From: Halorientalis marina
Lineage (GTDB): Archaea; Halobacteriota; Halobacteria; Halobacteriales; Haloarculaceae
Direction: 5' to 3'
DNA: 64,000 bases
Assembly (NCBI RefSeq): GCF_023028345.1
Contig: NZ_CP095487.1
Span: 2,976,001-3,040,000, forward strand
Made by a program: the position numbers and the translations under genes
Shown here: piece by piece, positions 27,541-34,193 of the stretch
Layout of the letters: every line of letters begins with the position of its first letter
Position numbering within the stretch: the stretch's first letter is position 1
Notes under the pieces: generated by a model
What the model saw: the letters and a program-made list of their open reading frames with translations, nothing else
The model's database searches: none
What the model was told of the DNA's origin: nothing

Positions 27541-28791
27541 CTAGATCCCGAGGAGGACTTTGGCGAGCCCGAGGAAGATGAAAAAGCCGAGTACGTCGGT
27601 CGCGGTGGTGATGAAGATGGTCGCCGAGGTCGCGGGGTCCTTGCCGACCCGGCTCAACACGAGCGGGATCAGCGTCCCGAAGAAGCCGGCGATGACGAGG
27701 TTGAGGACCATCGAGACCCCGAGGACGAGGCCCAGAAGCGGGCTCCGATTGAACACGGTGGCGATGACGGCGACGAGGACACCGGTGATCGTGCCGTTTG
27801 CGGCCCCGGCGATCACCTCGTTGCCGATGACGCGCCTCCCGGTCGAGAGCGACACCTGGCCGAGCGCGACGCCACGGACCGTGACCGCCATCGACTGGGT
27901 GCCGGCGTTGCCGCCCATGCCGGCAACGACGGGCATGTAGACCGCGAGCAGGGTGAACGCGGCGATGGTGTCCTCGAAGAGGCCGACGACCGCGGCCGCG
28001 AGGAAGGCCGTCCCGAGGTTGATGACGAGCCACTTGTACCGGCTCCTGATCTTCGCGAGGGGGCCGTCGAGGACGCTCTCCTCCTCGGCGACGCCGGTGA
28101 AATCGTAGAGGGTCTCGCCCGCCTTGGCCTCGATGACCCGGAGGAGGTCGGCCGCGTAGATCACGCCGAAGATGCTCCCGTCGTCGTCGAGGACCGCGAC
28201 CGTCCGCTCGGGGTTCGACCGGAACACCTCGACGACCTCGGTGTCCGGGGCGTCGTACCTGACCGTCGGCGTCTCCCTGACGTAGTCGGTGAGACTGCCG
28301 ACCTCGCCCTCGTCGATTGCAAGCGTCTGTCCCGGGAGTTCCCCGAGAAGGCGGTCACCGTCGGTCACGAAGATCGTCGGGAACCGGCCGGTCCGCTCCT
28401 CGTGACGCCGAACGCGAGCCCCGATTTCGCCGAATCCCCGGCTCACGTCGACGGTCACGTAGTTGAGATGCATCAGTCCCGCCGCGCTCTCCGGGCTGAA
28501 CTCGAGCAGGAACGCGACTTTCTCCCGGCGGTTCTTCTCGAGTCGGGACAGCACCTCGGTCCGGGTGGCCTCGTCGGTGACGCCGAGGACGTCGGTCGCC
28601 TCGTCCGGGTCGAGCCGCCGGACGAAGGCATGGAGCTGGTCGGCGCTCATGTCGGCCACCAGCGACTGCCTGACCGTCTCCGGCAGGGCGAAAAACACCT
28701 CGCGCTGGCGGGCCTGTGAGAGGTCCCGGAATCGGTCCGCGGGCGCGTTCGAGACGGCGAGGTCCTGCTGGACGGTCGCGGCCTGTGGCAT
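27541..28791 (-). CDS. mgtE: MgtE-family magnesium transporter
   Basis: 416-aa Mg2+ channel. Order: MgtE N-domain (RFRDLSQARQREVFFALPE, SADQLHAFVRRLDPDEATDV), a CBS pair (LMHLNYVTVDVSRGFGEIG; VGSLTDYVRETPTVRYDAPD), then about five membrane helices with the ion-pore signature PVVAGMGGNAGTQS. Mg2+ binding to the N/CBS part closes the pore in homologues. ATG 28791 is chosen at MPQAATVQQD; the open frame runs farther but is not protein-like. Important for Mg2+ balance in brine. Confidence 0.93.
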   Translation of the reverse strand: MPQAATVQQDLAVSNAPADRFRDLSQARQREVFFALPETVRQSLVADMSADQLHAFVRRLDPDEATDVLGVTDEATRTEVLSRLEKNRREKVAFLLEFSPESAAGLMHLNYVTVDVSRGFGEIGARVRRHEERTGRFPTIFVTDGDRLLGELPGQTLAIDEGEVGSLTDYVRETPTVRYDAPDTEVVEVFRSNPERTVAVLDDDGSIFGVIYAADLLRVIEAKAGETLYDFTGVAEEESVLDGPLAKIRSRYKWLVINLGTAFLAAAVVGLFEDTIAAFTLLAVYMPVVAGMGGNAGTQSMAVTVRGVALGQVSLSTGRRVIGNEVIAGAANGTITGVLVAVIATVFNRSPLLGLVLGVSMVLNLVIAGFFGTLIPLVLSRVGKDPATSATIFITTATDVLGFFIFLGLAKVLLGI

Positions 28792-28892
28792 GGATGCTGT
28801 CCACCCGTGCAACGGGCATCGGAATAAAGTCCGGGTAGCCTGCCGGGACGAAGGTGCCCCATAACCAAGCCGTCCCCACCGTCCGTGACCAC

Positions 28893-29132
28893 ATGGCCGA
28901 TCAGACGACGACCGTCGACTCCATCGCGCGCGAAGACGCCGCGGACCGACTGACGGAGATCGCGAGCGCACTCAGGACCGACGACAGGATCAGCGTCAGC
29001 GTCGGCAACAAAGACATCACGCTGGCGCCGACCGACTCTGTCAACTTCAGACTCGACGTGATCGAGAAACGAACTCGCTTCCGCGGTGACCGCGAGACGA
29101 TCAGGATCGAACTCGACTGGAAACCCGAGTGA
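28893..29132 (+). CDS. amphi-Trp domain-containing protein
   Basis: 79-aa haloarchaeal small protein. It has the amphi-Trp domain layout: AADRLTEIASALRTDDRISV, a middle strand block (TLAPTDSVNFRLDVIEK) and the closing alternating strand ETIRIELDWKPE with the conserved Trp. Members are cytoplasmic and of unknown function. Divergent from mgtE; 101 bases between start codons hold both promoters. Confidence 0.8.
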   Translation: MADQTTTVDSIAREDAADRLTEIASALRTDDRISVSVGNKDITLAPTDSVNFRLDVIEKRTRFRGDRETIRIELDWKPE

Positions 29133-29197
29133 ACGCACCGAGCCCCACGACAGCGGCGGCTTTTATGCCCTGGTAAAATGCGAAACCGGTTTACATC

Positions 29198-29213
29198 TTT
29201 AGGCGGGCCTAAA
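29198..29213. promoter_or_regulatory. DtxR-type iron-box palindrome
   Basis: TTTAGGCGGGCCTAAA is a perfect 7+7 inverted repeat with a 2-base centre, 4 bases before the start codon of the siderophore-binding gene and just behind a TATA-like GGTTTACATC (29188-29197). TTAGGC..GCCTAA is the form bound by DtxR/SirR/Idr iron regulators, so iron-dependent repression is likely. Confidence 0.7.
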
Positions 29214-29217
29214 TCGT

Positions 29218-29756
29218 ATGGTGGGCGAGACGGACGGTGGCGGTGGACGGACACGGAGACAGTACCTGACCTGCGGCGGCGCGCTGGCGGTCGGTGGGGC
29301 CGTCGCGGGGTGTTCGGACCTGGTCGGTCAGGGTGGGACCACCGCCACGCCGGGGTGCGGGTCCTACACCGTCTCGATGTCGCCGCTGGGCGAGGTCACC
29401 TTCGAGTCGCCGCCGGAGACGGTGTTCACGCGGCTCACGCACCACGCGGACGTGGCGTTCGCGCTCGGACGCGGGGACACGATCAACGCGATGCACGTCC
29501 CGGACTACTACGACGGACTGTGGAACCAGTTCTTCGAGCGACTGCCCGGCGTCTCGCTGGACTGGACCGGGCAGTACTCCTCCTGGGAGTCGGACGAAGA
29601 GACGCTCTACGGCCTGAACAGGATATTCATCTCGCAGACCCGGCGTGGATCGCCAAACAGGACGCCTGGGACCGCGCCGACTTCGAGCGGGTCGGGAGCG
29701 ACGTCGCACCGTGGTTCGGCAACTACCTCTCCGACCGGCACGCCGAGCCGGCCCCC
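29218..29756 (+). pseudogene. Iron-siderophore ABC substrate-binding lipoprotein, frameshifted and truncated
   Basis: The start is intact: twin-arginine RRQYL and lipobox VAGC at the N-terminus, then the binding-protein core (YTVSMSPLGEVTFESPPETV, LGRGDTINAMHVPDYYDGLW). At base 29616/29617 the frame breaks: the continuation EQDIHLADPAWIAKQDAWD ... DVAPWFGNYLSDRHAEP lies in another frame, as if one G was lost from CTG-GAA. Around 29756 the family homology stops and a PQQ-propeller fragment begins. About two thirds of the usual protein is missing. A DtxR-type operator remains in front. Confidence 0.8.
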
Positions 29757-30010
29757 GGGAGTGGCAGGTCGATGCCGGCAGTTCCGCCAGGTCGCCAGCC
29801 GTCGTCGAGGGCACCGTCTACGTGGTGAGCAGCCGGGAAACGATGGCCGTCGAGGCGGCGACCGGCGACTGCAGGTGGCGCTGTGAATCGCCGGCGTCGT
29901 CGGCACCAGCCGTCGCCGAGGGGCTGGTCTTCAGCGCCAGCGTCCACGACGTGCTGGCGAACGACTGCGAGAACGGCGATATCGTCGGCGTGTACTCATT
30001 CGCCTTTTGA
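29757..30010 (+). pseudogene. PQQ-like beta-propeller fragment
   Basis: An open frame read as EWQVDAGSSARSPAVVEGTV, then VYVVSSRETMAVEAATGDCR, WRCESPASSAPAVAEGLVF and a short end VYSFAF stop. This is one to two repeats of the PQQ/BamB-type propeller (W-x-aromatic...SPAV-x-G-x-VY-V...A-x-A-x-TG). It has no start codon of its own and is joined directly to the truncated binding-protein gene, so it is the 3' leftover of another exported protein brought here by deletion or recombination. Confidence 0.65.
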
Positions 30011-30017
30011 GTACGAC

Positions 30018-30158
30018 TGTCCTCTCTCAGCGGGTAGGCGCGATTCTCCGACGTTCGCTCACTTCTTCTCGCAGGTATATGGATGGAAAGCTGGCCTCGG
30101 CACTCACGACTCAGGATCTATCCATAGTGGATGTGTTTTGCACGGCTATAGAGCCCGT
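30018..30158. repeat. Dispersed island repeat, copy A (fullest)
   Basis: About 140 bases beginning TGTCCTCTCTCAGCGGGTAG and including GGCCTCGGCACTCACGACTC and ATCCATAGTGGATGTGTTTT. The 5' two thirds match copy D and the 3' half matches copies B and C. TATGGAT (30078-30084) and ATCCATA (30120-30126) can pair around a 35-base loop. Lies between the PQQ fragment and the toxin gene. Confidence 0.75.
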
Positions 30159-30166
30159 TCGTTCCG

Positions 30167-30637
30167 TTACTGTTCGTCCAGCATCTGGATGCCTTGCTCC
30201 ACGATCGCCTCGGTCACGAACAGGCTCGTCTCACGTTGGAGTGCCCGCATGAGTGATGCCGCCTCGTCCCGATCGAGTGATCGCCGAGCGTGACCGAGGG
30301 CAATTACGCCGATAGAACCGTGTACTTCGACGCCAGCGTCGGATGCTACCTCTCTGGCAGCGAGGTCGTCGGTTAGGAGAACGACGCCCCGCTCTTCAGC
30401 GACCGCAATCGCGGCGCGTTCTCCGGTGTCCAGTTCTTGAACTCCGACTCGACTTTCATCGGCTTCGACGAGCTCGTACGAAAGGTCGGCCAGCCCGTCC
30501 GGAACACCACCGGCGTCGACCTCCTCGTAAACGGTCTCTGGAACGAGGAGTGTGTCAAACGTCGCGAGCAGTTCGAGCGAATCGATTTCGGCGAGGTGAA
30601 TGAGCGGTCCTGTATCAGAGACAGCCGCGAGCGTCAC
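30167..30637 (-). CDS. PIN-domain toxin (VapC/DUF3368 type)
   Basis: 156-aa PIN-fold ribonuclease. Acidic metal-site residues appear in order: SDTGPLIHLAEID (Asp), VPETVYEEVD (Glu), LDTGERAAIAVAEE (Asp/Glu) and LLTDDLAAREVA (Asp). The GTG start at 30637 overlaps the TGA of the upstream antitoxin gene (GTGA), fixing the start. The C-terminal helical region follows the DUF3368 pattern. Expected to cleave RNA when the antitoxin is lost. Flanked by copies A and B of the island repeat. Confidence 0.82.
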   Translation of the reverse strand: MTLAAVSDTGPLIHLAEIDSLELLATFDTLLVPETVYEEVDAGGVPDGLADLSYELVEADESRVGVQELDTGERAAIAVAEERGVVLLTDDLAAREVASDAGVEVHGSIGVIALGHARRSLDRDEAASLMRALQRETSLFVTEAIVEQGIQMLDEQ

Positions 30638-30885
30638 GCGTTCAGGCCCCAGTCGACATCCTCCTCGACGACCTCCCGCTCTCGGTCCGCTCGCTCGACT
30701 TTCGTCCGACCGACACGTTCGATTGCTTCCTCGCGGTCGAGTTCGCCGTCGAGGTACTGTGCGAGCACGAGGTCCTCCCACAAGTCTTCGAGACCGCGTT
30801 CGAGTGCTCGCTCGAACACTTCGGATTCCGGAAGACCGCGAGCCTCCGCGATTTCTCGAACCCGATCGGAAATTTCGGCGGCCAT
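30634..30885 (-). CDS. Predicted antitoxin paired with PIN toxin
   Basis: 83-aa, mostly helical and acidic. The N-terminal EISDRVREIAEARGLPESEV is followed by FERALERGLEDLWEDLVLAQ and YLDGELDREEAIERVG, a layout seen in VapB/UPF0175-like antitoxins that pair with DUF3368 PIN proteins. ATG at 30885 (MAAEISDRV) is likely; another ATG at 30912 is in frame. The stop overlaps the toxin GTG. DNA-binding autoregulation is expected for such proteins but no ribbon-helix-helix motif is certain. Confidence 0.7.
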   Translation of the reverse strand: MAAEISDRVREIAEARGLPESEVFERALERGLEDLWEDLVLAQYLDGELDREEAIERVGRTKVERADREREVVEEDVDWGLNA

Positions 30886-31233
30886 ACAGAGTGATTGCTC
30901 GGCAACGTTCATAAATCCGCGTCTGCCCGCCCGACGAGAATCTGACCGGGGCCCATGTCTACTGTGGCCACGACCAGACCCCGTCAGAGACACCGTCTAC
31001 CCTGAAAAATAGCGGCCTCTGCACTCACGACTCACAATCTATCCATGGGGTACGTACTTTCCAACTCCCTTGAGATATCTACTCCGAAAGCAGTTCTCCG
31101 AGATGGATCGTGTCGCAACGGGAACGAATGGAACACGAAACCGCAACCCCTCAGACGAGAGTGGGATTCATTCTTGAGGGGCAGACCCCGATAACCTCAA
31201 AAATGCTTTGACCGTGGGCGATATACTGGCTGT
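30886..31233. other. Intergenic stretch with repeat copy B
   Basis: About 350 bases without a convincing gene. It contains the toxin-antitoxin promoter on the left, repeat copy B (31010-31047), and before the HxlR gene an inverted repeat TTGAGG...CCTCAA (31174-31179/31195-31200) next to an AT-rich CAAAAATGC that could be its TATA box and operator. Confidence 0.5.
31010..31047. repeat. Dispersed island repeat, copy B (short)
   Basis: A 36-38 base core GCGGCCTCTGCACTCACGAC then TCACAATCTATCCATGG, matching copy C at nearly every position from GGCCTC to TATCCAT. The 5' half present in copies A and D is missing. Lies between the toxin-antitoxin module and the HxlR module. Confidence 0.7.
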
Positions 31234-31638
31234 ATGTCAGAATCGACTGAATCCGATGAGATCGATCGGCTTCCGGTGTGGTCTGCGCAAGAGGATTGGT
31301 GCGCAGTGACGATCGGAATGGACGTCATCGGGTACAAGTGGCATCCAGTTATCATCGACCGATTGTTGAAACACGAGTCGCTTCGCTTCAACGAACTTTC
31401 CCGGGAGATCGGTGGCGCGATCACGAACAAAGTACTCTCGTCAAGTCTCGAAGATCTCGAAGAGAAAGACCTGGCCGAACGAACCGTCGTCAACGACAAG
31501 CCCGTCGAAGTCGAGTACTCACTTACCGAGCGCGGGCGGTCACTCGCGCCAGTGATCGAATCGCTGGAAACGTGGGCCGCAAACAACTTCCAGCCAGCGG
31601 AGTCCAAAGCGGAATCGATCGTAGACCACGAGGGATAG
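31234..31638 (+). CDS. HxlR-family winged-helix regulator
   Basis: 134 aa. HxlR winged helix: EDWCAVTIGMDVIGYKWHP with the conserved Cys and the KW pair, RFNELSREIGGAITNKVLS (recognition helix), SLEDLEEKDLAERTV and the wing VEYSLTERGRSLAPVI. HxlR proteins often sense electrophiles or quinones through the N-terminal Cys and control oxidoreductases. It is convergent with the hydroxyacid dehydrogenase/SDR pair, which are reasonable targets. Lower-GC codon use than the core genes marks it as part of the island. Confidence 0.9.
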   Translation: MSESTESDEIDRLPVWSAQEDWCAVTIGMDVIGYKWHPVIIDRLLKHESLRFNELSREIGGAITNKVLSSSLEDLEEKDLAERTVVNDKPVEVEYSLTERGRSLAPVIESLETWAANNFQPAESKAESIVDHEG

Positions 31639-31759
31639 GTCAGTCCAGTGTTGGGCGTCAATATCGACGGCATGCCAGTGGCCCCGGGCTCGATCGTCCC
31701 ATGAGCAAGGGAGAGATTTTGTGCCCCTCTGTCGAGACGGGATCCTCTTGCCAGCGGAT

Positions 31760-32734
31760 TTATATCCAGGGTGTTTCGGGATCGACGACGCTATGATTGG
31801 GATCGCCCCGTAGGACAGCCGCAACTGCGCGGGCGACCCCTTCCGAGAGATCTCTCCGGCTCGCACGGGAGTACCACGCCGTATGCGGTGTGACGACGAC
31901 ATCGTCCCGTTCGAGAAGCGGATTATCGGGAGCAGGTGGTTCCGACTCGAGGACGTCGAGCCCTGCGCGAGCAATTTCACTGCTTTCGAGTGCTGCTACG
32001 AGAGCAGGCTCATCGATTACAGGGCCACGAGAAGTGTTGATTACGATAGCGCTCTCAGGGAGCCGCTCGAATTCGTCGACAGAGAACATGTGCCGCGTCT
32101 CGTCGTACAGTGGAACGTGAATCGAGAGATACTCGACTCGCTCGAGCAACTCGTCGAACGATACCTTCCCGACCCCATAGTCGCGCATCGTCGACGCATC
32201 GACATAGGGATCGGTCGCGATCACATCGACACCGAAGGTCCGGAGTTTAGCGGCGAGTCGACGCGCGATCCCACCGAAACCGACGAGTCCGAGTGTCCCG
32301 CTCGATAATCGATGGAGCGGGCGACCGGCTTTCCAGTCCCACGTTCCGGACTTCACTGCACGGTCGTACTGTGAGATTCCCCTGTTACACGCCAGAAGTA
32401 ACGCGAACGCGTGTGTCGAGACCTCCTCAAGGGAGTAATCTGGGACGTTCACCACAGTGATATCATTGTTGACCGCCGCTTCGACGTCGATGTTGTCGAC
32501 GCCGATACCCGCCCGTCCGACGACCTCGAGCGTGTCAGTGCGTTCGATGACGCGCCGTGTGACGGGTGTGGCCGCGTCGACAATGATTCCATCTGCACCG
32601 CTTACGGCCGCTTCAACGGCGGCTTCGGTCTTTTTGTCCAGCGTCTCGAGAGTCGCGCCAGCCGCCTCCAGAATCTCGACCTGATCGGTTTGGTCGACCG
32701 TCTTCTCGTCACAGAGTACGATTGTTGAGTCCAT
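31760..32734 (-). CDS. D-2-hydroxyacid dehydrogenase (SerA-like)
   Basis: 324-aa NAD-dependent D-isomer dehydrogenase. Substrate-domain VVGRAGIGVDNID, NAD-binding GLVGFGGIARRLA, catalytic Arg in INTSRGPVIDEPAL, Glu in LDVLESEPP and His in VTPHTAWYS are all present. No ACT domain, so it is not a full phosphoglycerate dehydrogenase; a glyoxylate/hydroxypyruvate reductase or a related 2-oxoacid reductase is likelier. It follows the SDR gene by 21 bases on the same strand, so they form an operon. Confidence 0.9.
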   Translation of the reverse strand: MDSTIVLCDEKTVDQTDQVEILEAAGATLETLDKKTEAAVEAAVSGADGIIVDAATPVTRRVIERTDTLEVVGRAGIGVDNIDVEAAVNNDITVVNVPDYSLEEVSTHAFALLLACNRGISQYDRAVKSGTWDWKAGRPLHRLSSGTLGLVGFGGIARRLAAKLRTFGVDVIATDPYVDASTMRDYGVGKVSFDELLERVEYLSIHVPLYDETRHMFSVDEFERLPESAIVINTSRGPVIDEPALVAALESSEIARAGLDVLESEPPAPDNPLLERDDVVVTPHTAWYSRASRRDLSEGVARAVAAVLRGDPNHSVVDPETPWI

Positions 32735-32755
32735 CGGTTTGTGCGGTGAGACGCG

Positions 32756-33502
32756 TCAGAGCTCCATCTGGGTTGGTCTGAGGAGGATCTCGTTGACGTC
32801 GACGTGGGGCGGTTGGCTGACCGCGTACCTGACGGACCGAGCGACATCAGCGGGGTCGAGCGTTTCCATCCACTCCGGTGGCAGACCCTCAGAGAGGTCG
32901 GTTTCGACGAACCCTGGTTCGATGTCCGTCACGCGAATGAACTCCGTATCCTCACCGGTGAACTCCTCGCGGAGTGCCTCGGAGAACCCGTTCACACCGT
33001 ACTTCGACGCACTGTATCCGCTGGCGCCCGGGAACGATTTCCGTCCCGCAAGCGAGGAGATGTTGACGACGTGGCCCGAGCCCTGCCGTTGCATCAGCGG
33101 CAAGACTGCCTGGGTGACCTGCATCAAACCGTTCAGATTCACGTCTATCATCCGCTGGAACTCCGCCATATCCGCCTCTTCGACCCGGTTGAGCGCCATC
33201 ATGCCAGCGCTGTTGACCAGGATATCGAGGCGACCGAAACTGTCCTGTATCTCCTCTATCGTCTCCTGTACGTCGTCTTCGTCGGTGACGTCCGTTTCGA
33301 CGACGAGCGCAGTGCCACCTTCGGACTCGATGTGGTCTTCGAGCTGACGGAGTTTGTCTTTCCGTCTGGCGGCTAGTGCGACACGAACGCCCTCACGAGC
33401 GAGCGTCTTTGCCGCCGATTTCCCGATACCCGACGAGGCACCGGTGATGAGTGCAACCTTCTGTGCGGTCTCCTCAGCGTCTGAATCTGTGAGTGCAGCC
33501 AT
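32756..33502 (-). CDS. Short-chain dehydrogenase/reductase (YdfG-like)
   Basis: 248-aa classical SDR. TGASSGIGKSAAKTLA, ALAARRKDKL (Arg-rich, NADP preference), VNSAGMMALN, catalytic VVNISSLAGRKSFPG and YSASKYG are intact; the EPGFVETDL block after the active site is typical of the YdfG/serine-dehydrogenase-like group. First gene of a two-gene operon with the hydroxyacid dehydrogenase. ATG at 33502 is preferred; upstream in frame are no protein-like residues and a promoter lies there. Confidence 0.9.
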   Translation of the reverse strand: MAALTDSDAEETAQKVALITGASSGIGKSAAKTLAREGVRVALAARRKDKLRQLEDHIESEGGTALVVETDVTDEDDVQETIEEIQDSFGRLDILVNSAGMMALNRVEEADMAEFQRMIDVNLNGLMQVTQAVLPLMQRQGSGHVVNISSLAGRKSFPGASGYSASKYGVNGFSEALREEFTGEDTEFIRVTDIEPGFVETDLSEGLPPEWMETLDPADVARSVRYAVSQPPHVDVNEILLRPTQMEL

Positions 33503-33537
33503 TGGTTTCGTTCCACTCGCACCAACGTCGGGGGCGA

Positions 33538-33555
33538 TGATAAAGTATAAAGTAT
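33538..33555 (-). promoter_or_regulatory. AT-rich promoter of the SDR operon
   Basis: Read on the minus strand: GATACTTTATACTTTATC, two overlapping TTTAT-type boxes 36-53 bases before the ATG, in otherwise GC-rich DNA. Fits an archaeal TATA element with a short leader. The direct ACTTTAT repeat might also be a regulator site. Confidence 0.5.
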
Positions 33556-34142
33556 CTGATTGGTCACGAGGTTTCGCGGGCGAAACCACCGTACAGATAC
33601 GAAGTCCCAGAGTGAACTCTGTTCGCCTGCTGACTAAGACGACTTCTTCAGAGGTAGCAGACGCGATTCTCTAACGGTCGTCGATATCTCCTCGGAGATC
33701 TGTAGATAGAAACGTGGCCTCGGCACTCACGACTCACAATCTATCCATAGTGAATGTGTTTAGCGAGCCTGTAGACACCATACAATACGTAACTTGTTCA
33801 CTCTCTCTCTTGCTACTCCTCTCGGATGTGTCTTAGAATAGAAGAATCGAAACGCGGGCTTTCGTTCACGAACTCCCAAGCCCGTTCGACTGCGACTCTG
33901 AAGCGGTTGCTAACCTGCCGGTTCACGACGAAGGGTAACGAAGCAGCGGCCTGCTGGATTGCAGTACCTCGAACCCTCATACTCGGAATCCTCGGGTTCA
34001 GAACAGACACGTTCTGCGACTAGCTTATCATCTCGTCAACAGACATGTGGGCTCTGTGGCTTGAGAAGGACCCCGGTGTATCCCTCGGCCTCCAGCCGTG
34101 GAACCGCGTTTCGTCGAAGTCTCTCGGTTTGTGGAGTGAACA
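33556..34142. other. Gene-poor stretch with repeat copy C
   Basis: About 590 bases without a supported gene, lower in GC than the chromosome. Contains repeat copy C (33653-33772). A 65-codon minus-strand frame (33813-34010) reads like protein in places (NRQVSNRFRVAVERAWEFVN) but matches nothing I know and may be a transposase or phage remnant. Nothing else identified. Confidence 0.5.
33653..33772. repeat. Dispersed island repeat, copy C
   Basis: About 120 bases: GGTAGCAGACGCGATTCTC shared with D, a diverged middle, then GTGGCCTCGGCACTCACGAC and CACAATCTATCCATAGTG shared with A and B. Lies between the SDR operon and the CapA gene. Confidence 0.75.
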
Positions 34143-34162
34143 GTGGAGATGATACTCGATCC

Positions 34163-34170
34163 TTTTTATA
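34163..34170 (+). promoter_or_regulatory. TATA box of the CapA gene
   Basis: TTTTTATA, centred about 27 bases before the ATG at 34194, the spacing of haloarchaeal leaderless promoters. Supports 34194 as the start over an in-frame ATG at 34143, which lies upstream of this box. Confidence 0.6.
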
Positions 34171-34193
34171 ACGGAGAGTGTTTGGTTAGATCG

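Noticed and set aside
29218..29756. Programmed frameshift in the siderophore-binding gene
   Set aside because: No slippery heptamer is seen at 29616, and the 3' third of the gene is missing anyway, so loss of function is simpler.
33813..34010. 65-codon minus-strand frame as a real gene
   Set aside because: No recognisable domain, no promoter placement or neighbours that support it. Kept only as a possible remnant in the gene-poor stretch.
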